From assembly GCF_027595985.1 (NCBI RefSeq), contig NC_073304.1, positions 143,446,969 to 143,510,968 of the forward strand: 64,000 nucleotides of DNA, in the 5' to 3' direction. The notes under the pieces were generated by a model. It did not search any database, was not told where the DNA came from, and saw only the letters and a list, made by a program, of their open reading frames with translations. A program made the translations under genes and the position numbers. Of this stretch, positions 23,516-32,444 are shown in pieces; the first letter of the stretch is position 1; each line of letters begins with the position of its first letter. The stretch comes from Sorex araneus (lineage: Eukaryota; Chordata; Mammalia; Eulipotyphla; Soricidae).

Positions 23516-23716
23516 TTTTTTTTTTCTTTTTAGGTCACACCCAGTGATGCTGAGGGTTTACTCAAGAATTACTGCACTCAAGAATTACGGCACTCAAGAA
23601 TTACTGCACTCAAGAATTACTCCTGGCGGTGCTTGAGGGACCATATGGGATGCCAGATATTGAACCTGGGTTGGCCATGTACAAGGCAAATGCTCTACCT
23701 GCTGTACTACTGCTCC
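23516..23716 (-). mobile_element. tRNA-Ala-type SINE with internal 16-bp tandem expansion
   Basis: Antisense SINE flanked by the perfect 12-bp TSD GAGGTCACAGTC at 23504-23515 and 23717-23728. At about 23560-23625 a 16-bp unit (CTCAAGAATTACTGCA) occurs four times in tandem with small changes; ordinary copies have it once. Confidence 0.93.
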
Positions 23717-23757
23717 GAGGTCACAGTCCTAAAAGTCAAAAGACTTTTGACTGAGGT

Positions 23758-23929
23758 TTTTTTTTTCTTTTTGGATCACACCCAGAGATGCACAGGGGTT
23801 ACTCCTGGCTCTGCACTCAGGAATTACCCCTGGCGGTGCTCAGGGGACCATATGGGATGCTGGGATTCGAACCTGGGTCGGCCGTGTACAAGGCAAACGC
23901 CCTACCCGCTGTGCTATTGCTCCAGCCCC
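23758..23929 (-). mobile_element. tRNA-Ala-type SINE, full length
   Basis: Antisense copy close to consensus, from the T-run through TGCTATTGCTCCAGCCC. TSD GACTGAGGT at 23749-23757 and 23930-23938. Confidence 0.95.
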
Positions 23930-24099
23930 GACTGAGGTATTTTTTGTTTTGGAGTTACAACCAGCAGTGCTTAATAGCTGCTTTTCACTTTGTTCTCTAC
24001 TTTCTGCTTTGTTCTCTTGGGTCACTCCTTGCTGTTGTCTGGGAAATGTGGAGTCATTGCATCAAATTCCAAGAAAGATTAGTTTGGATATTGGTTGGA

Positions 24100-24999
24100 A
24101 CTGTGTTAAATTTATAGGTTACTTTTGGAAAGAATCACTACTGTTATAACATTATGTCTTCTCAAATATGGACATAGTTTATCTTTTTAATTTTCTCAAT
24201 CTCAATTTATGTCTTTTGTTAATGTTTTATAATTTATCCCATGAATGTTGTGCACAGCTTTGTTAGATTAATTCTGAGCACTGTATAGTGTTTTTGCATC
24301 ATAAAAGGTCTTATAATTTCAAACTCTAATTGGACATTATAAAGGAACATTTTTTTTGTGTATTCATCATTCATCTAAAAATCTTGTTGAACTCTTTTCA
24401 TTAAATGTAATTTTCTGTCTGCTTATCTTCAGGAATTTCCTATGAAGATAACCACAATGTTAACCTGTCACTTAGAATGTTTTAACTTCTTTTCTTCATC
24501 TTATTGCACTGGCTAGGACATCCAGGAGAATACCATATAGTAGCAGAGATTGTGGAACACATTACTTTTTATAAGAAAAGAAACAAGGCCTTGGATTTGC
24601 TCAAAGTTATTTAATCAGAGTAGGGGCAGGGCTAGATTTTGAAGTTTATAAACTTATATTTATTTTGTTCTTTCATGATTATTTTGTTTTTGGCTAATTT
24701 AATGAATGTAAGTCAATTTGGTCTTGAATCTCTTTTGATTGTAAACCCCAGAAAACCTTAAAGGGAAGTTACATACAGATCTTTGTATCCATGGAATATA
24801 ACTATATGAAACCTGTTTAATTATAAAAATAATCACATCATCATTTTAAAACTAGCATCTACTAGTTTTTGCAAATTTAGGAAATCTGTGTAGTAGTGCC
24901 TTCTTGATAGAGGTATTAAGAGAATATGGGTACAATAATAAGTTAAGCCTTAGGGACATTTACAAGTACACTCATATTAGACCTGTATAAAATGGTATC
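24100..24999. other. Unique AT-rich sequence with one MIR fragment
   Basis: No gene recognised. Apart from the MIR-like piece at 24570-24655 I see no repeat. Confidence 0.45.
24570..24655 (+). mobile_element. MIR fragment (3' half)
   Basis: AAACAAGGCCTTGGATTTGC, AAAGTTATTTAATCAGAG and GGGCAGGGCTAGATTTTGAA fit the diverged MIR 3' segment. Confidence 0.55.
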
Positions 25000-25535
25000 A
25001 TCTCACACCAGTGGGAGTGTTACACACACACACACACACACACACACAAATAGTAGGAACAATCTGTGTTGGTAGGTATGTGGCGAAAAATGGACTCTTA
25101 TCCACTGGTGGTGGGAATGTTGTATGGTTCAATTCCTGTGGAAAATAGCATGTAGAGTTCTCAGTAAATTTATAAGTGAGCTGCCATAGGACCCAGAAAT
25201 TTTACTTGTGGGCATTTTCCCCCAGACAAAAATAAAAGAATCACTAAAAGACATATGCACACTCAGGACATTCATTATTGCACATATTGTAGTAGTGAAT
25301 TTCTGGAATCAAACTAGATGTCCAACAATATATGAATGGATTATGAAGATGTGGTATATGTACAAAATTAAATACTATGCTTCTATAAGGAATGATTAAA
25401 TAATGCAATTTGCTGCAACCTGGTTTGAACTGAAAGATATATTGAAATCAGTGTTTCTGTGGTTGTGGGAGGAAAGGGACTCTCATCCACTGCTGGTGAT
25501 AGTGTTGGCAGGTTCATCCTTTCTGAAAAACAATA
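25000..25535 (+). mobile_element. Older L1 ORF2 fragment(s)
   Basis: Diverged sense ORF2 C-terminal region (CACTGGTGGTGGGAATGTTG; AATGGATTATGAAGATGTGG). A second, overlapping stretch near 25455-25535 repeats the CCACTGCTGGTG block, so two fragments may be joined. Ends at the candidate LTR. Confidence 0.75.
25022..25048. repeat. (CA)n microsatellite
   Basis: An uninterrupted AC/CA run of about 27 bp inside the L1 fragment. Confidence 0.95.
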
Positions 25536-26857
25536 TGTGTTGGATAACATTGGGTTGTCCTTGCTCCTCCTCCAAGAAGCTTAAAGTTTATTGAGCCACT
25601 CCCACAACAAAGTGAAAATGAGGCACACCCAATTCCATCAGGCACTAATAATCCTATATTGCTTTTCTCTTTTCTTCATGTCATTTGCATGGCTTACTTA
25701 GCAATGGCCTTTTTGTATAGACACAGGAAGACATTCAATGCTATGCTCTGTAACATGGGAGTTAATTAACTCCAAAATATTAACTCCTGAGCATCCATTT
25801 TACCTGACTTAAGCTTCAGTTGCCCTTATTTCCTAGCACTACAAGAACAGGGTCCTAATGAGGGACTGGATGAACCTAGGGCAAGCTGTGAGCCACCCTG
25901 GCATCAAAATGGGCCAGGTTATGCACCATGATATTTAACAATAAGTTAAGAACATGGTCATGGACAAAGCCTGTCATGATCAAAAAAGAAATAACTGAAT
26001 AAGGACCCTGCTGGGGTTAGGAAAGACTAACCTAGCCTGAGGATTATGGTCTGGAATATATAGAAAGAGTCCATCTTTAAGTTTAATATATTCTTACTGT
26101 GTTAATACAAAATGACATTGTAGAAATATTATAAGAAGTACATTTACTATGACTGTTTAATGTAAAGAAGTAAATTTACTATGACTGCTTAAATGGATTA
26201 ATAGCTGAGGAAAGGAAAAAGCAATACACCCTGGATGGAATCCCACCATTGAGTAGATCTCCTAGTAATCTGGAGTGCTGAACTGTCAGATGAGATTTTG
26301 TCCTTGAGTTAATCCTCTGTAGGAGAGGCTTTACCTCTCTTTGTTGTTATGATAATGTTCAGCCCCACCTTTGTATCCCAACCCTTCATGATTTCTATAT
26401 AACTATGCTGTAAGGGGTAAGAGGGAAAGAGATGAGGACGAGATGCTGAGAATGAGACCAGAAGGTTGATGACTAGATGCTGAAGACTAGACATTGGGGA
26501 TGAGAAAGTCAATGATGAGACGTTGAAGATGAGGAGAACTGAGACTTTGGGAACTTTGGGACTAGAAGGAGAACCAGATAACAATGATGACTGGAAGTAG
26601 AGAACTATGAGACTACGTGGAGAGGAGGAAGAAGAGATAATGAAGTAGAAGACTTTGAGGTCTATGAGGAGACTAGGATGATGGAACTCAGATGACCAAA
26701 ACTACAACTACGACTGCACCATAAGAGGAGAGATTGGACTACGTGGAGAGGAGAGAGAAATAAACGTACTACCAAAGATCCTCTGTCCATTGCCTCTTCT
26801 CCTCCTTGTACTCTAGGGTTAAGGTTGATTTAGGCATCCTCCCTTTATTATATTACA
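25536..26857 (+). mobile_element. Candidate solo LTR (endogenous retrovirus-like)
   Basis: Starts TGTGTTGGATAAC and ends ATTACA, giving TG...CA ends. It has a TATA-like TCTATATAACT near 26394, a poly(A) signal AATAAA at 26759-26764, and about 95 bp beyond it, in the LTR order U3-R-U5. It is 1.32 kb, and a purine-rich imperfect array (26405-26760) lies between TATA box and poly(A) signal. I see no matching TSD and no internal viral genes, so boundaries and class are tentative. Confidence 0.45.
26405..26760. repeat. Purine-rich GATGA/GAGAC imperfect array
   Basis: A long plus-strand purine tract of GATGAGAC, GATGCTGA and GACTAGA-like units. A longer unit, GACTACGTGGAGAGGAG, occurs near 26611 and again near 26738. 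Confidence 0.75.
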
Positions 26858-26859
26858 TC

Positions 26860-27064
26860 CCCTTGTCCAGTCATTCTATGTGCTACATATAAGTGAAATT
26901 ATCCTGTATATGTCTCAACATAATATCATTTTATACTTCACTCAACATAATATCATTTTAATGACAAATATTAGATTATTTTTCTTTCTAAAAATTTTAA
27001 TTTGGTCGCTGTGAAATTACAAAGTTATTCATGTTTGGTTTCAGGCATACAATGTTTCAAGGCC
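26860..27064 (-). mobile_element. L1 3' fragments
   Basis: Antisense L1-like pieces: ATAAGTGAAATTATCCTG and CACTCAACATAATATC correspond to the ORF2 end, and GTCGCTGTGAAATTACAAAG to an L1-like 3' terminus. Cut off at 27064 by the LTR. Confidence 0.65.
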
Positions 27065-27392
27065 TGTGGAAGTCGATGTGGAGGTCTCGTTCTGTTCAGC
27101 AGGGAGAACCCTTCGTAGGGCGCAGCCGAAAGAACAGACGCAGAGCCCAGAGGAGGGAGAAAAGGCATTTATTCTATGGTAGTTACAGTATTTATACCTC
27201 CCTGTTGGGAGGAGGTGGTGCCAGGACCCCCAATAGAAATGCAGGGTGTGGCACGGGATTTAGCTAGTAATAAACAAATGCTGATAGGATAAGATCAGTG
27301 GTATAGCTGTATATTCAAGGCACAGTGTCAACAACACTGAGAACACGAGATCTAAGCTGCAACCACCTAATGTCGAAATGTGCCTGTCCACA
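27065..27392 (-). mobile_element. Solo LTR of an ERV2/IAP-like retrovirus
   Basis: A 328-bp antisense LTR. On the minus strand it runs from TGTGGACAGGCAC to GACTTCCACA (TG...CA with matching terminal inverted bases), with a TATA box GGTATAAATAC (about 27197-27187), AATAAA (27173-27168), and about 100 bp of C/T-rich R-U5. Size and layout resemble ERV2-class LTRs. No internal genes remain, so it is a solo LTR. I see no clear 5-6 bp TSD. Confidence 0.7.
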
Positions 27393-27545
27393 TGGCAGGC
27401 AGCAGTAGTGGGGAAGGGGAGGGAGCAAGGGAACACTGGTGGAGGGGAGTTGACACTGGTGGTGGGACTAGTGCTGAAATATTGGATACCTAAAACTCAA
27501 CTATCAATTAATTTATAAATCATGTATTTAAATTAAATTAAAATA
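27393..27545 (+). mobile_element. L1-like 3' tail, old
   Basis: Sense-oriented tail with GAACACTGGTGGAGGGGAG and TGAAATATTGGATACC, ending in an AT-rich stretch. Diverged. Confidence 0.55.
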
Positions 27546-27551
27546 TATGTA

Positions 27552-27690
27552 ACAGTGCTGTGAGATGTATATTACTCTTATTCTGTATGCATGAGGAAAC
27601 TGAAATTTAGAACACTAAGTAACTTGCTTAAGACCTTTTTTTTTTCAAGTTTGCAAAACCTAGACTCAAATTTAGCTAAATAATATGATC
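27552..27690 (+). mobile_element. MIR fragment
   Basis: TGCATGAGGAAACTGAAATTT followed by AAGTAACTTGCTTAAGACC is the diverged MIR core and 3' region. Confidence 0.65.
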
Positions 27691-27800
27691 TACTTGCTAA
27701 ATATTTTGGTTGCTATCTGGAATGAAAGTATGAAATGGATTTTGGCTAAATTGAAAATTAGTTTGGAAGCCTAGACATTATGTTCCTTTATTGTTTCAGC

Positions 27801-28035
27801 CCGAGTGATATTACAGCGGGTAGGGCGTTTGCCTTGCATGCAGCCAATCCAGGTTTGATTCCTCCACCCCTCTTGGAGAGACCAGCAAGCTACTGAGAGT
27901 ATTCTGCCCACATGGCAAAGCCTGGCAAGCTACCTGTGATGTATTTGATATGCCCCAAACAGTAACAAGTCTCACGATGGAGATGTTACCGGTGCCCGCT
28001 CAAGCAAACTGATGAACAACACAGTGCTACAGTGC
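27801..28035 (+). mobile_element. Composite SINE (tRNA head plus RTE body), sense, with TSD
   Basis: Sense composite SINE: tRNA-like head (GGGTAGGGCGTTTGCC, B-box CAGGTTTGATTCC), RTE-5'-like body (GGCAAGCTACCTGTGATG), RTE-3'-like end (GGTGCCCGCTCAAGC) and a short tandem tail (CAGTGCTA twice) instead of poly(A). The perfect 12-bp TSD TATTGTTTCAGC is at 27789-27800 and 28036-28047. Confidence 0.95.
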
Positions 28036-28047
28036 TATTGTTTCAGC

Positions 28048-29265
28048 TTGAATCAATAGAATGCATGAAAAAATAAAGCAATAAAGTTGTTTCCTATTAT
28101 CTTTTACACACATGTACATGCACAGACACAAAGCAATAATAGATCCAAGTCAGTAAATGTTTTTAGTATGCTAGGTACACATGTATTACAAACATAACAA
28201 ATTTGGAAGGAAAGTTTTTTAGTGTCATTTTAGGGGTTAAAGAGCTACATTCACAGAGAATTAGTAACAGATAATAAGGATTAAAAGCCAGGTCTCCCCT
28301 GGCTACTTGCATGAAGTCAGATTGACCAAGCAGATTTGTCAGCTCAAAGATGTTGTTCTGGTCACAGTAAATTCTCAGTTCAAAAAATGTGCTCCAGCAG
28401 CTGCATTTTAAAGAGTCGTTTTCATCATTATGCAGTGTGTGGAACCCAAGCGGCACTTCTATAAACATGAGTATATGTTCCCAGACAAAGGAGATAATAT
28501 CTATGGCAAACAGCCATTATCTAGAACATCTGTTAGGCGTTTTTTTTTTTTTTCAATAATGCACGGCATGCTCTGATTCAGGTGCGCTCCTGGGGACCCA
28601 GCCGCTCTGTGGTGATTCCTGTGATCTCTGGGGATGATGAATGAGAATATCAGTTGATCATGGAGTACACCACTTAATCAAGCACTTTGGCTTTGGCTCA
28701 AATTTTCTATATTTTAAACTATCATTATAGCTATAATCAACTTGCTTTATAACTATTATCTTGCTGTATAACTCACACCGTGATTCCACATTCAGTGTCT
28801 CATAAGCATTTAATCCTCAAAACAGCTCTGCTTCGCAGTCTTAAATATTGTCCTCATAACTCTGTTTTGAAACTATCCACACATGTATTGATAGTGAGAG
28901 ACACGCAAGAGATGTTGTTTGCAGGAGAGTGAGCTTTCACAGTATGATTTAATGCGGTGCTGTTTTGGTTTGTGTCCAAAAAGACAATAGTGCAAAATAT
29001 ATCAAATGTTTAGTAGTTACCTCTGTTGACAAGACAGTTTCAGAATAGCCTCCTCATTTATTTTACATATGTTTATATTCCTGATATTTCCCTTTCACAT
29101 TTACTTTTCATTCTACACATATAGTTTCTTTAAATATAAATTTTACACAAATTAAATATTACACAGATGTGTCACTTAAAAACCACAATTTTAAAAAGCT
29201 AGTAATTTGACAGTGGTATTAAAACCCTTGTCTTTTTAAGTCAGAAGAAGAAATGACTAAAATAT
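28048..29265. other. Unique sequence with a MIR fragment
   Basis: About 1.2 kb with no recognised exon. A 101-codon minus ORF at 28163-28468 has no family that I know. Confidence 0.45.
28780..28875 (+). mobile_element. MIR fragment
   Basis: GCATTTAATCCTCAAAACAG and the following AATATTGTCCTCATAACTC fit the MIR core. Confidence 0.5.
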
Positions 29266-29404
29266 TTATAGTTTGACATTCATTACTACATTGGAAACTA
29301 GATCTGTTTTATTTTTACTGATCTTTCTTATTGTTCAATTTGAAATATTTTATGCTGGCTTCCTATTATGAGAGAGGGAAATTTATAATATGGTACACAT
29401 TCTT
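29266..29404 (+). repeat. 130-bp direct repeat, copy 1
   Basis: TTGACATTCATTACTACATTG through ATATGGTACACATTC is closely similar to 30646-30782, about 1.38 kb downstream in the same orientation. Neither copy matches a repeat I can name. Confidence 0.8.
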
Positions 29405-29486
29405 TCCACCCCACATCATTGCGCAGTGCTCAAATTACAGTTGAATAACGCTTGCAAGGTATGTTCTGTAGTATCTTTTCTTCTAT

Positions 29487-29667
29487 TTTTTTTGTTATTA
29501 TTATTTTGGATTTGGAACACAATTCATGGTGCTGAAGCTCACTGTGGCCTGTGCTCAGGAAGCACTCCTGGCCATGCTCAGGGGACCATGTGTGGTGCTA
29601 GGGATCAACTGGGCTTGGCTGTGTCCAAGGCAAGCACCTTACCCACTATATTATCTCTATGGCCCCA
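29487..29667 (-). mobile_element. tRNA-derived SINE, diverged
   Basis: Antisense: T-rich start, GGAAGCACTCCTGGCCATGC, CAGGGGACCATGTGTGG, and a head ending ATCTCTATGGCCCC. Confidence 0.8.
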
Positions 29668-29689
29668 GTGTACATTTTTTCTATATTGG

Positions 29690-29975
29690 CTTTCAATAAT
29701 ATAAATGTTATAAGTTTTAGGGGTACACTGTTATCCTACCAGACCATACCAAAATTCCAACATCTTTCCACCGTTGTTCAAGGATTCTTTTCTATCCACC
29801 TCACACACAGCCTATTGAGAAGCTCACATCTATAGTTTTACTTGAATAATTAAAAAAAAATCTTGCTTATTTCCTTGTTTTTCAATATGTTTTATATAAG
29901 TGAAAACATCAAGTTTTGTCTTTCTCCTTCTGATTTATTTCACTTAATATAACATCCTATAGTTCTGGTTTGCAT
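29690..29975 (-). mobile_element. Old L1 3' UTR and ORF2 end
   Basis: Antisense: GGGGTACACTGTTATCCTACC and CTTCTGATTTATTTCACTT resemble older L1 3' sequence. Confidence 0.6.
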
Positions 29976-29984
29976 ATTCCTTTT

Positions 29985-30075
29985 TAGGGGGGTTGGGGGC
30001 AGTTGAGGCCATACCTAGCTGTGCTCAGGATTTACCCTTGGCCTTACCTGTGCAACTACTATCCAATCAACCCTT
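29985..30075 (-). mobile_element. tRNA-SINE fragment
   Basis: GCTGTGCTCAGGATTTACCC is the 3'-body part of an antisense SINE. The head is lost. Confidence 0.55.
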
Positions 30076-30184
30076 TTCTTTTTATTTTTTAATAGTTGTA
30101 TAGTGTGTGTGCATGCATGTGTGTAATGTTTTATACTCCCATTTGTTTTTTGCTTTTGTTTTTGTTTTCAATTGAAGATGTCAA

Positions 30185-30425
30185 TAAAGATACTATCATG
30201 GAGTGCTTTGGATATATTTTCTTGGAGGTGGTTTATAGATTTGGTTCTAACATCTAGGTCTTTAATTCATTTCAAGTTCACTTTGTGCACAGTGTGAAGT
30301 AGTGGTTTAATTTCAGTCTTACGAATGTGACTATTCAATTTTTCTAGCGTCTATTGAAGAGGCTTTCCCTTCTTCACGTTATGCTTTTTGCTTCTTTGTA
30401 ACAAATTAACTTCACAAATCTGATG
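30185..30425 (-). mobile_element. Old L1 ORF2 fragment
   Basis: Antisense ORF2-like sequence (CTAGGTCTTTAATTCATTTC; TCTATTGAAGAGGCTTTCCC), matching the region 33375-33490 in the younger full-length copy. Confidence 0.7.
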
Positions 30426-30539
30426 TCTTTTCATCAAAAAACTTTCCCTTCAGAGTCGGTAGTAGTTTCTTTAATGAAACATTTGTCTGTAAAATTTACC
30501 AATTACTGGGATCAGAAATATACTTCAATGAACCAAATG

Positions 30540-30640
30540 CCTTCTTTGCATGAAGGAGGCTGAGTTTGATACCCAGTACTGCATTTTGCCCCAAGCACTG
30601 CTGAGAGGGAACCATGAGCACAGAGATGGGAGTATTTAGA
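30540..30640 (+). mobile_element. tRNA-SINE fragment
   Basis: GAGTTTGATACCCAGTACTGC and CAAGCACTGCTGAGAGG resemble the B-box and body of a diverged sense SINE. Confidence 0.5.
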
Positions 30641-30645
30641 GTGAG

Positions 30646-30782
30646 ATTTAGAGTTTGGCATTCATTATTACATTGAAAACTGATCTGTTTTATTTTTTCT
30701 GATATTTCTTATTCAGTTTGAAATATTTTATTCTTGGTTCTTGTTATGAGAGAGATAGATTTATAATACGGTACACATTCGG
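30646..30782 (+). repeat. 130-bp direct repeat, copy 2
   Basis: Second copy of the segment at 29266-29404, same orientation, with small indels. Confidence 0.8.
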
Positions 30783-31160
30783 GCATATTCAAACTTGTTA
30801 TGAATCTGTCCATTTATCTTTGGATGACTTCCTTTTGTTCTCTCCTATACTTTTGTTCCACGCTTGCCTATCTCCAGGCCCACTTAGTGTTCTCATACTG
30901 GAAATTCCCTTAACCATTATTTGACTTTCCTTTCCTTTGGGGATGAACCTCCAGTTTACTAGATTCTCTGATTTCTAATTTTTGATTTGCCTTTCCTCTT
31001 CCAGTTAACAAGTATTTCTCAAGTTGCTTCCTGCCTGCTAATTAATACATAAAAGAAAACTTTATTTTTAGAATTTGAAATGTGTTATTTTTCTCTAAAA
31101 TTTGATAATAGTTTATCCATGTAGAATTCTAGATTGGAACCATATTTTTCTATCTTTGTT

Positions 31161-31954
31161 TTGTTTATTAATTCATTATTTTTATTATCGAATCACTGTG
31201 AGATACAGTTATAAGCCTTCATGTTTGAATTTCAATCATACAATGATCAAACACCCATCCCTCCACCAGTGTACATTCTCCACAATGTCGCCAGTATACC
31301 CCCCCTTTCCAACCCCTTCCCCAGACTCCAAGGCTGACAATCTCCTCCATACTCTTTCTCTACTTTTGGACATTATGATCTGAAATACAGATACTGAGAG
31401 GTCATTATGTTTGGTCCTTTATCTACTTTCAGCACACATTTCCCATTCCGAATGATTCCTCCAACTGACTTAGTGATCTTTTCTCTATTCCAGCTGCCTT
31501 CTCCCCCAGCTCATGAAACAGGCTTCCAACCATAGGACAATATGCCTGGCCTTCATGTATACTGTCCTTGGGTATTCATCTCAGATTATTTAATTTTATA
31601 TTCCACAAATGAGTGCAATCCTTCTATGTCTGTCCCTCTCTTTCTGACTCATTTCACTTGGCATGATACTCTCCGTGTCCATCCACTTATAAGCATATTT
31701 CAATACTACAACTGCATAGTATTCCATTATGTAGATGTAGCAAAGTTTTTTTTAACCAGTTGTCTGTTCTCAGGCACTCGGGTTGTTTCAAGATTCTGGC
31801 TATTGTGAACAGAGCTGCAATGAACATACAGGTGCAGATGTCATTTCTACTATACTTTTTTGCATCTTCGTAATATATTCCCAGAAGTGGTATTGCTGGG
31901 TCTTATAGAAGCTCAATTTCTAGTTTTTGAAGGAATGTCCATATTGTTTTCCAG
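31161..31954 (-). mobile_element. 5'-truncated L1, type-2 tail
   Basis: Antisense L1 3' UTR and ORF2 C-terminus, with the poly(A) remnant at the left. The flanks TTTTTCTATCTTTGTT at 31145-31160 and 31955-31970 form a TSD. The right-hand copy also serves as the left TSD of the complete L1 at 31971-38788. The ORF2 end is visible near 31650-31850. Confidence 0.88.
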
Positions 31955-32444
31955 TTTTTCTATCTTTGTTTTTTTTAGGATTTTATTTTATTTTTTATTT
32001 TTTTTAAAATTTTTAATTAGTGAATCACTGTGAGAGTACAGTTACAGATTTATACATTTTTGTGCTCATGTTTCCCCCATACAAAGTTCGAGAACCCATC
32101 CGTTCACCAGTGCCTATTCTCCACCACCAGAAAACCCAGCATCCCTCCCACCCTCCCCAGTCTCCCCCCACCCCACACTGCCATTATGGCAGGGTATTCC
32201 CTTTCGTTCTCTCTCTCTGATTAGGTGTTGTGGTTTGCAATAAAGGTGTTGAGTGGCCATTGTGTTCAGTCTCTAGTCTACATTTGGGACGCGTCACCCT
32301 TCCCCCGCATGACCTCTGACCACATTTTACTTGGTGTTCCCTTCTCTGAGTTGCCCAGAATGAGAGACCAGCCTTCAAGCCATGGAGTCAACCTCCTGGT
32401 ACTTATTTCTACTATTCTTGGGTGTTAGACTCCTAGTCTATTAT

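Noticed and set aside
23556..23626. Short direct repeats as a CRISPR array
   Set aside because: Units are contiguous with no spacers, inside a SINE in a mammalian genome.
25536..26857. An intact endogenous retrovirus around the two LTR-like segments (25536-27392)
   Set aside because: The two segments are unrelated in sequence and orientation, with no gag, pol or env remnants between them.
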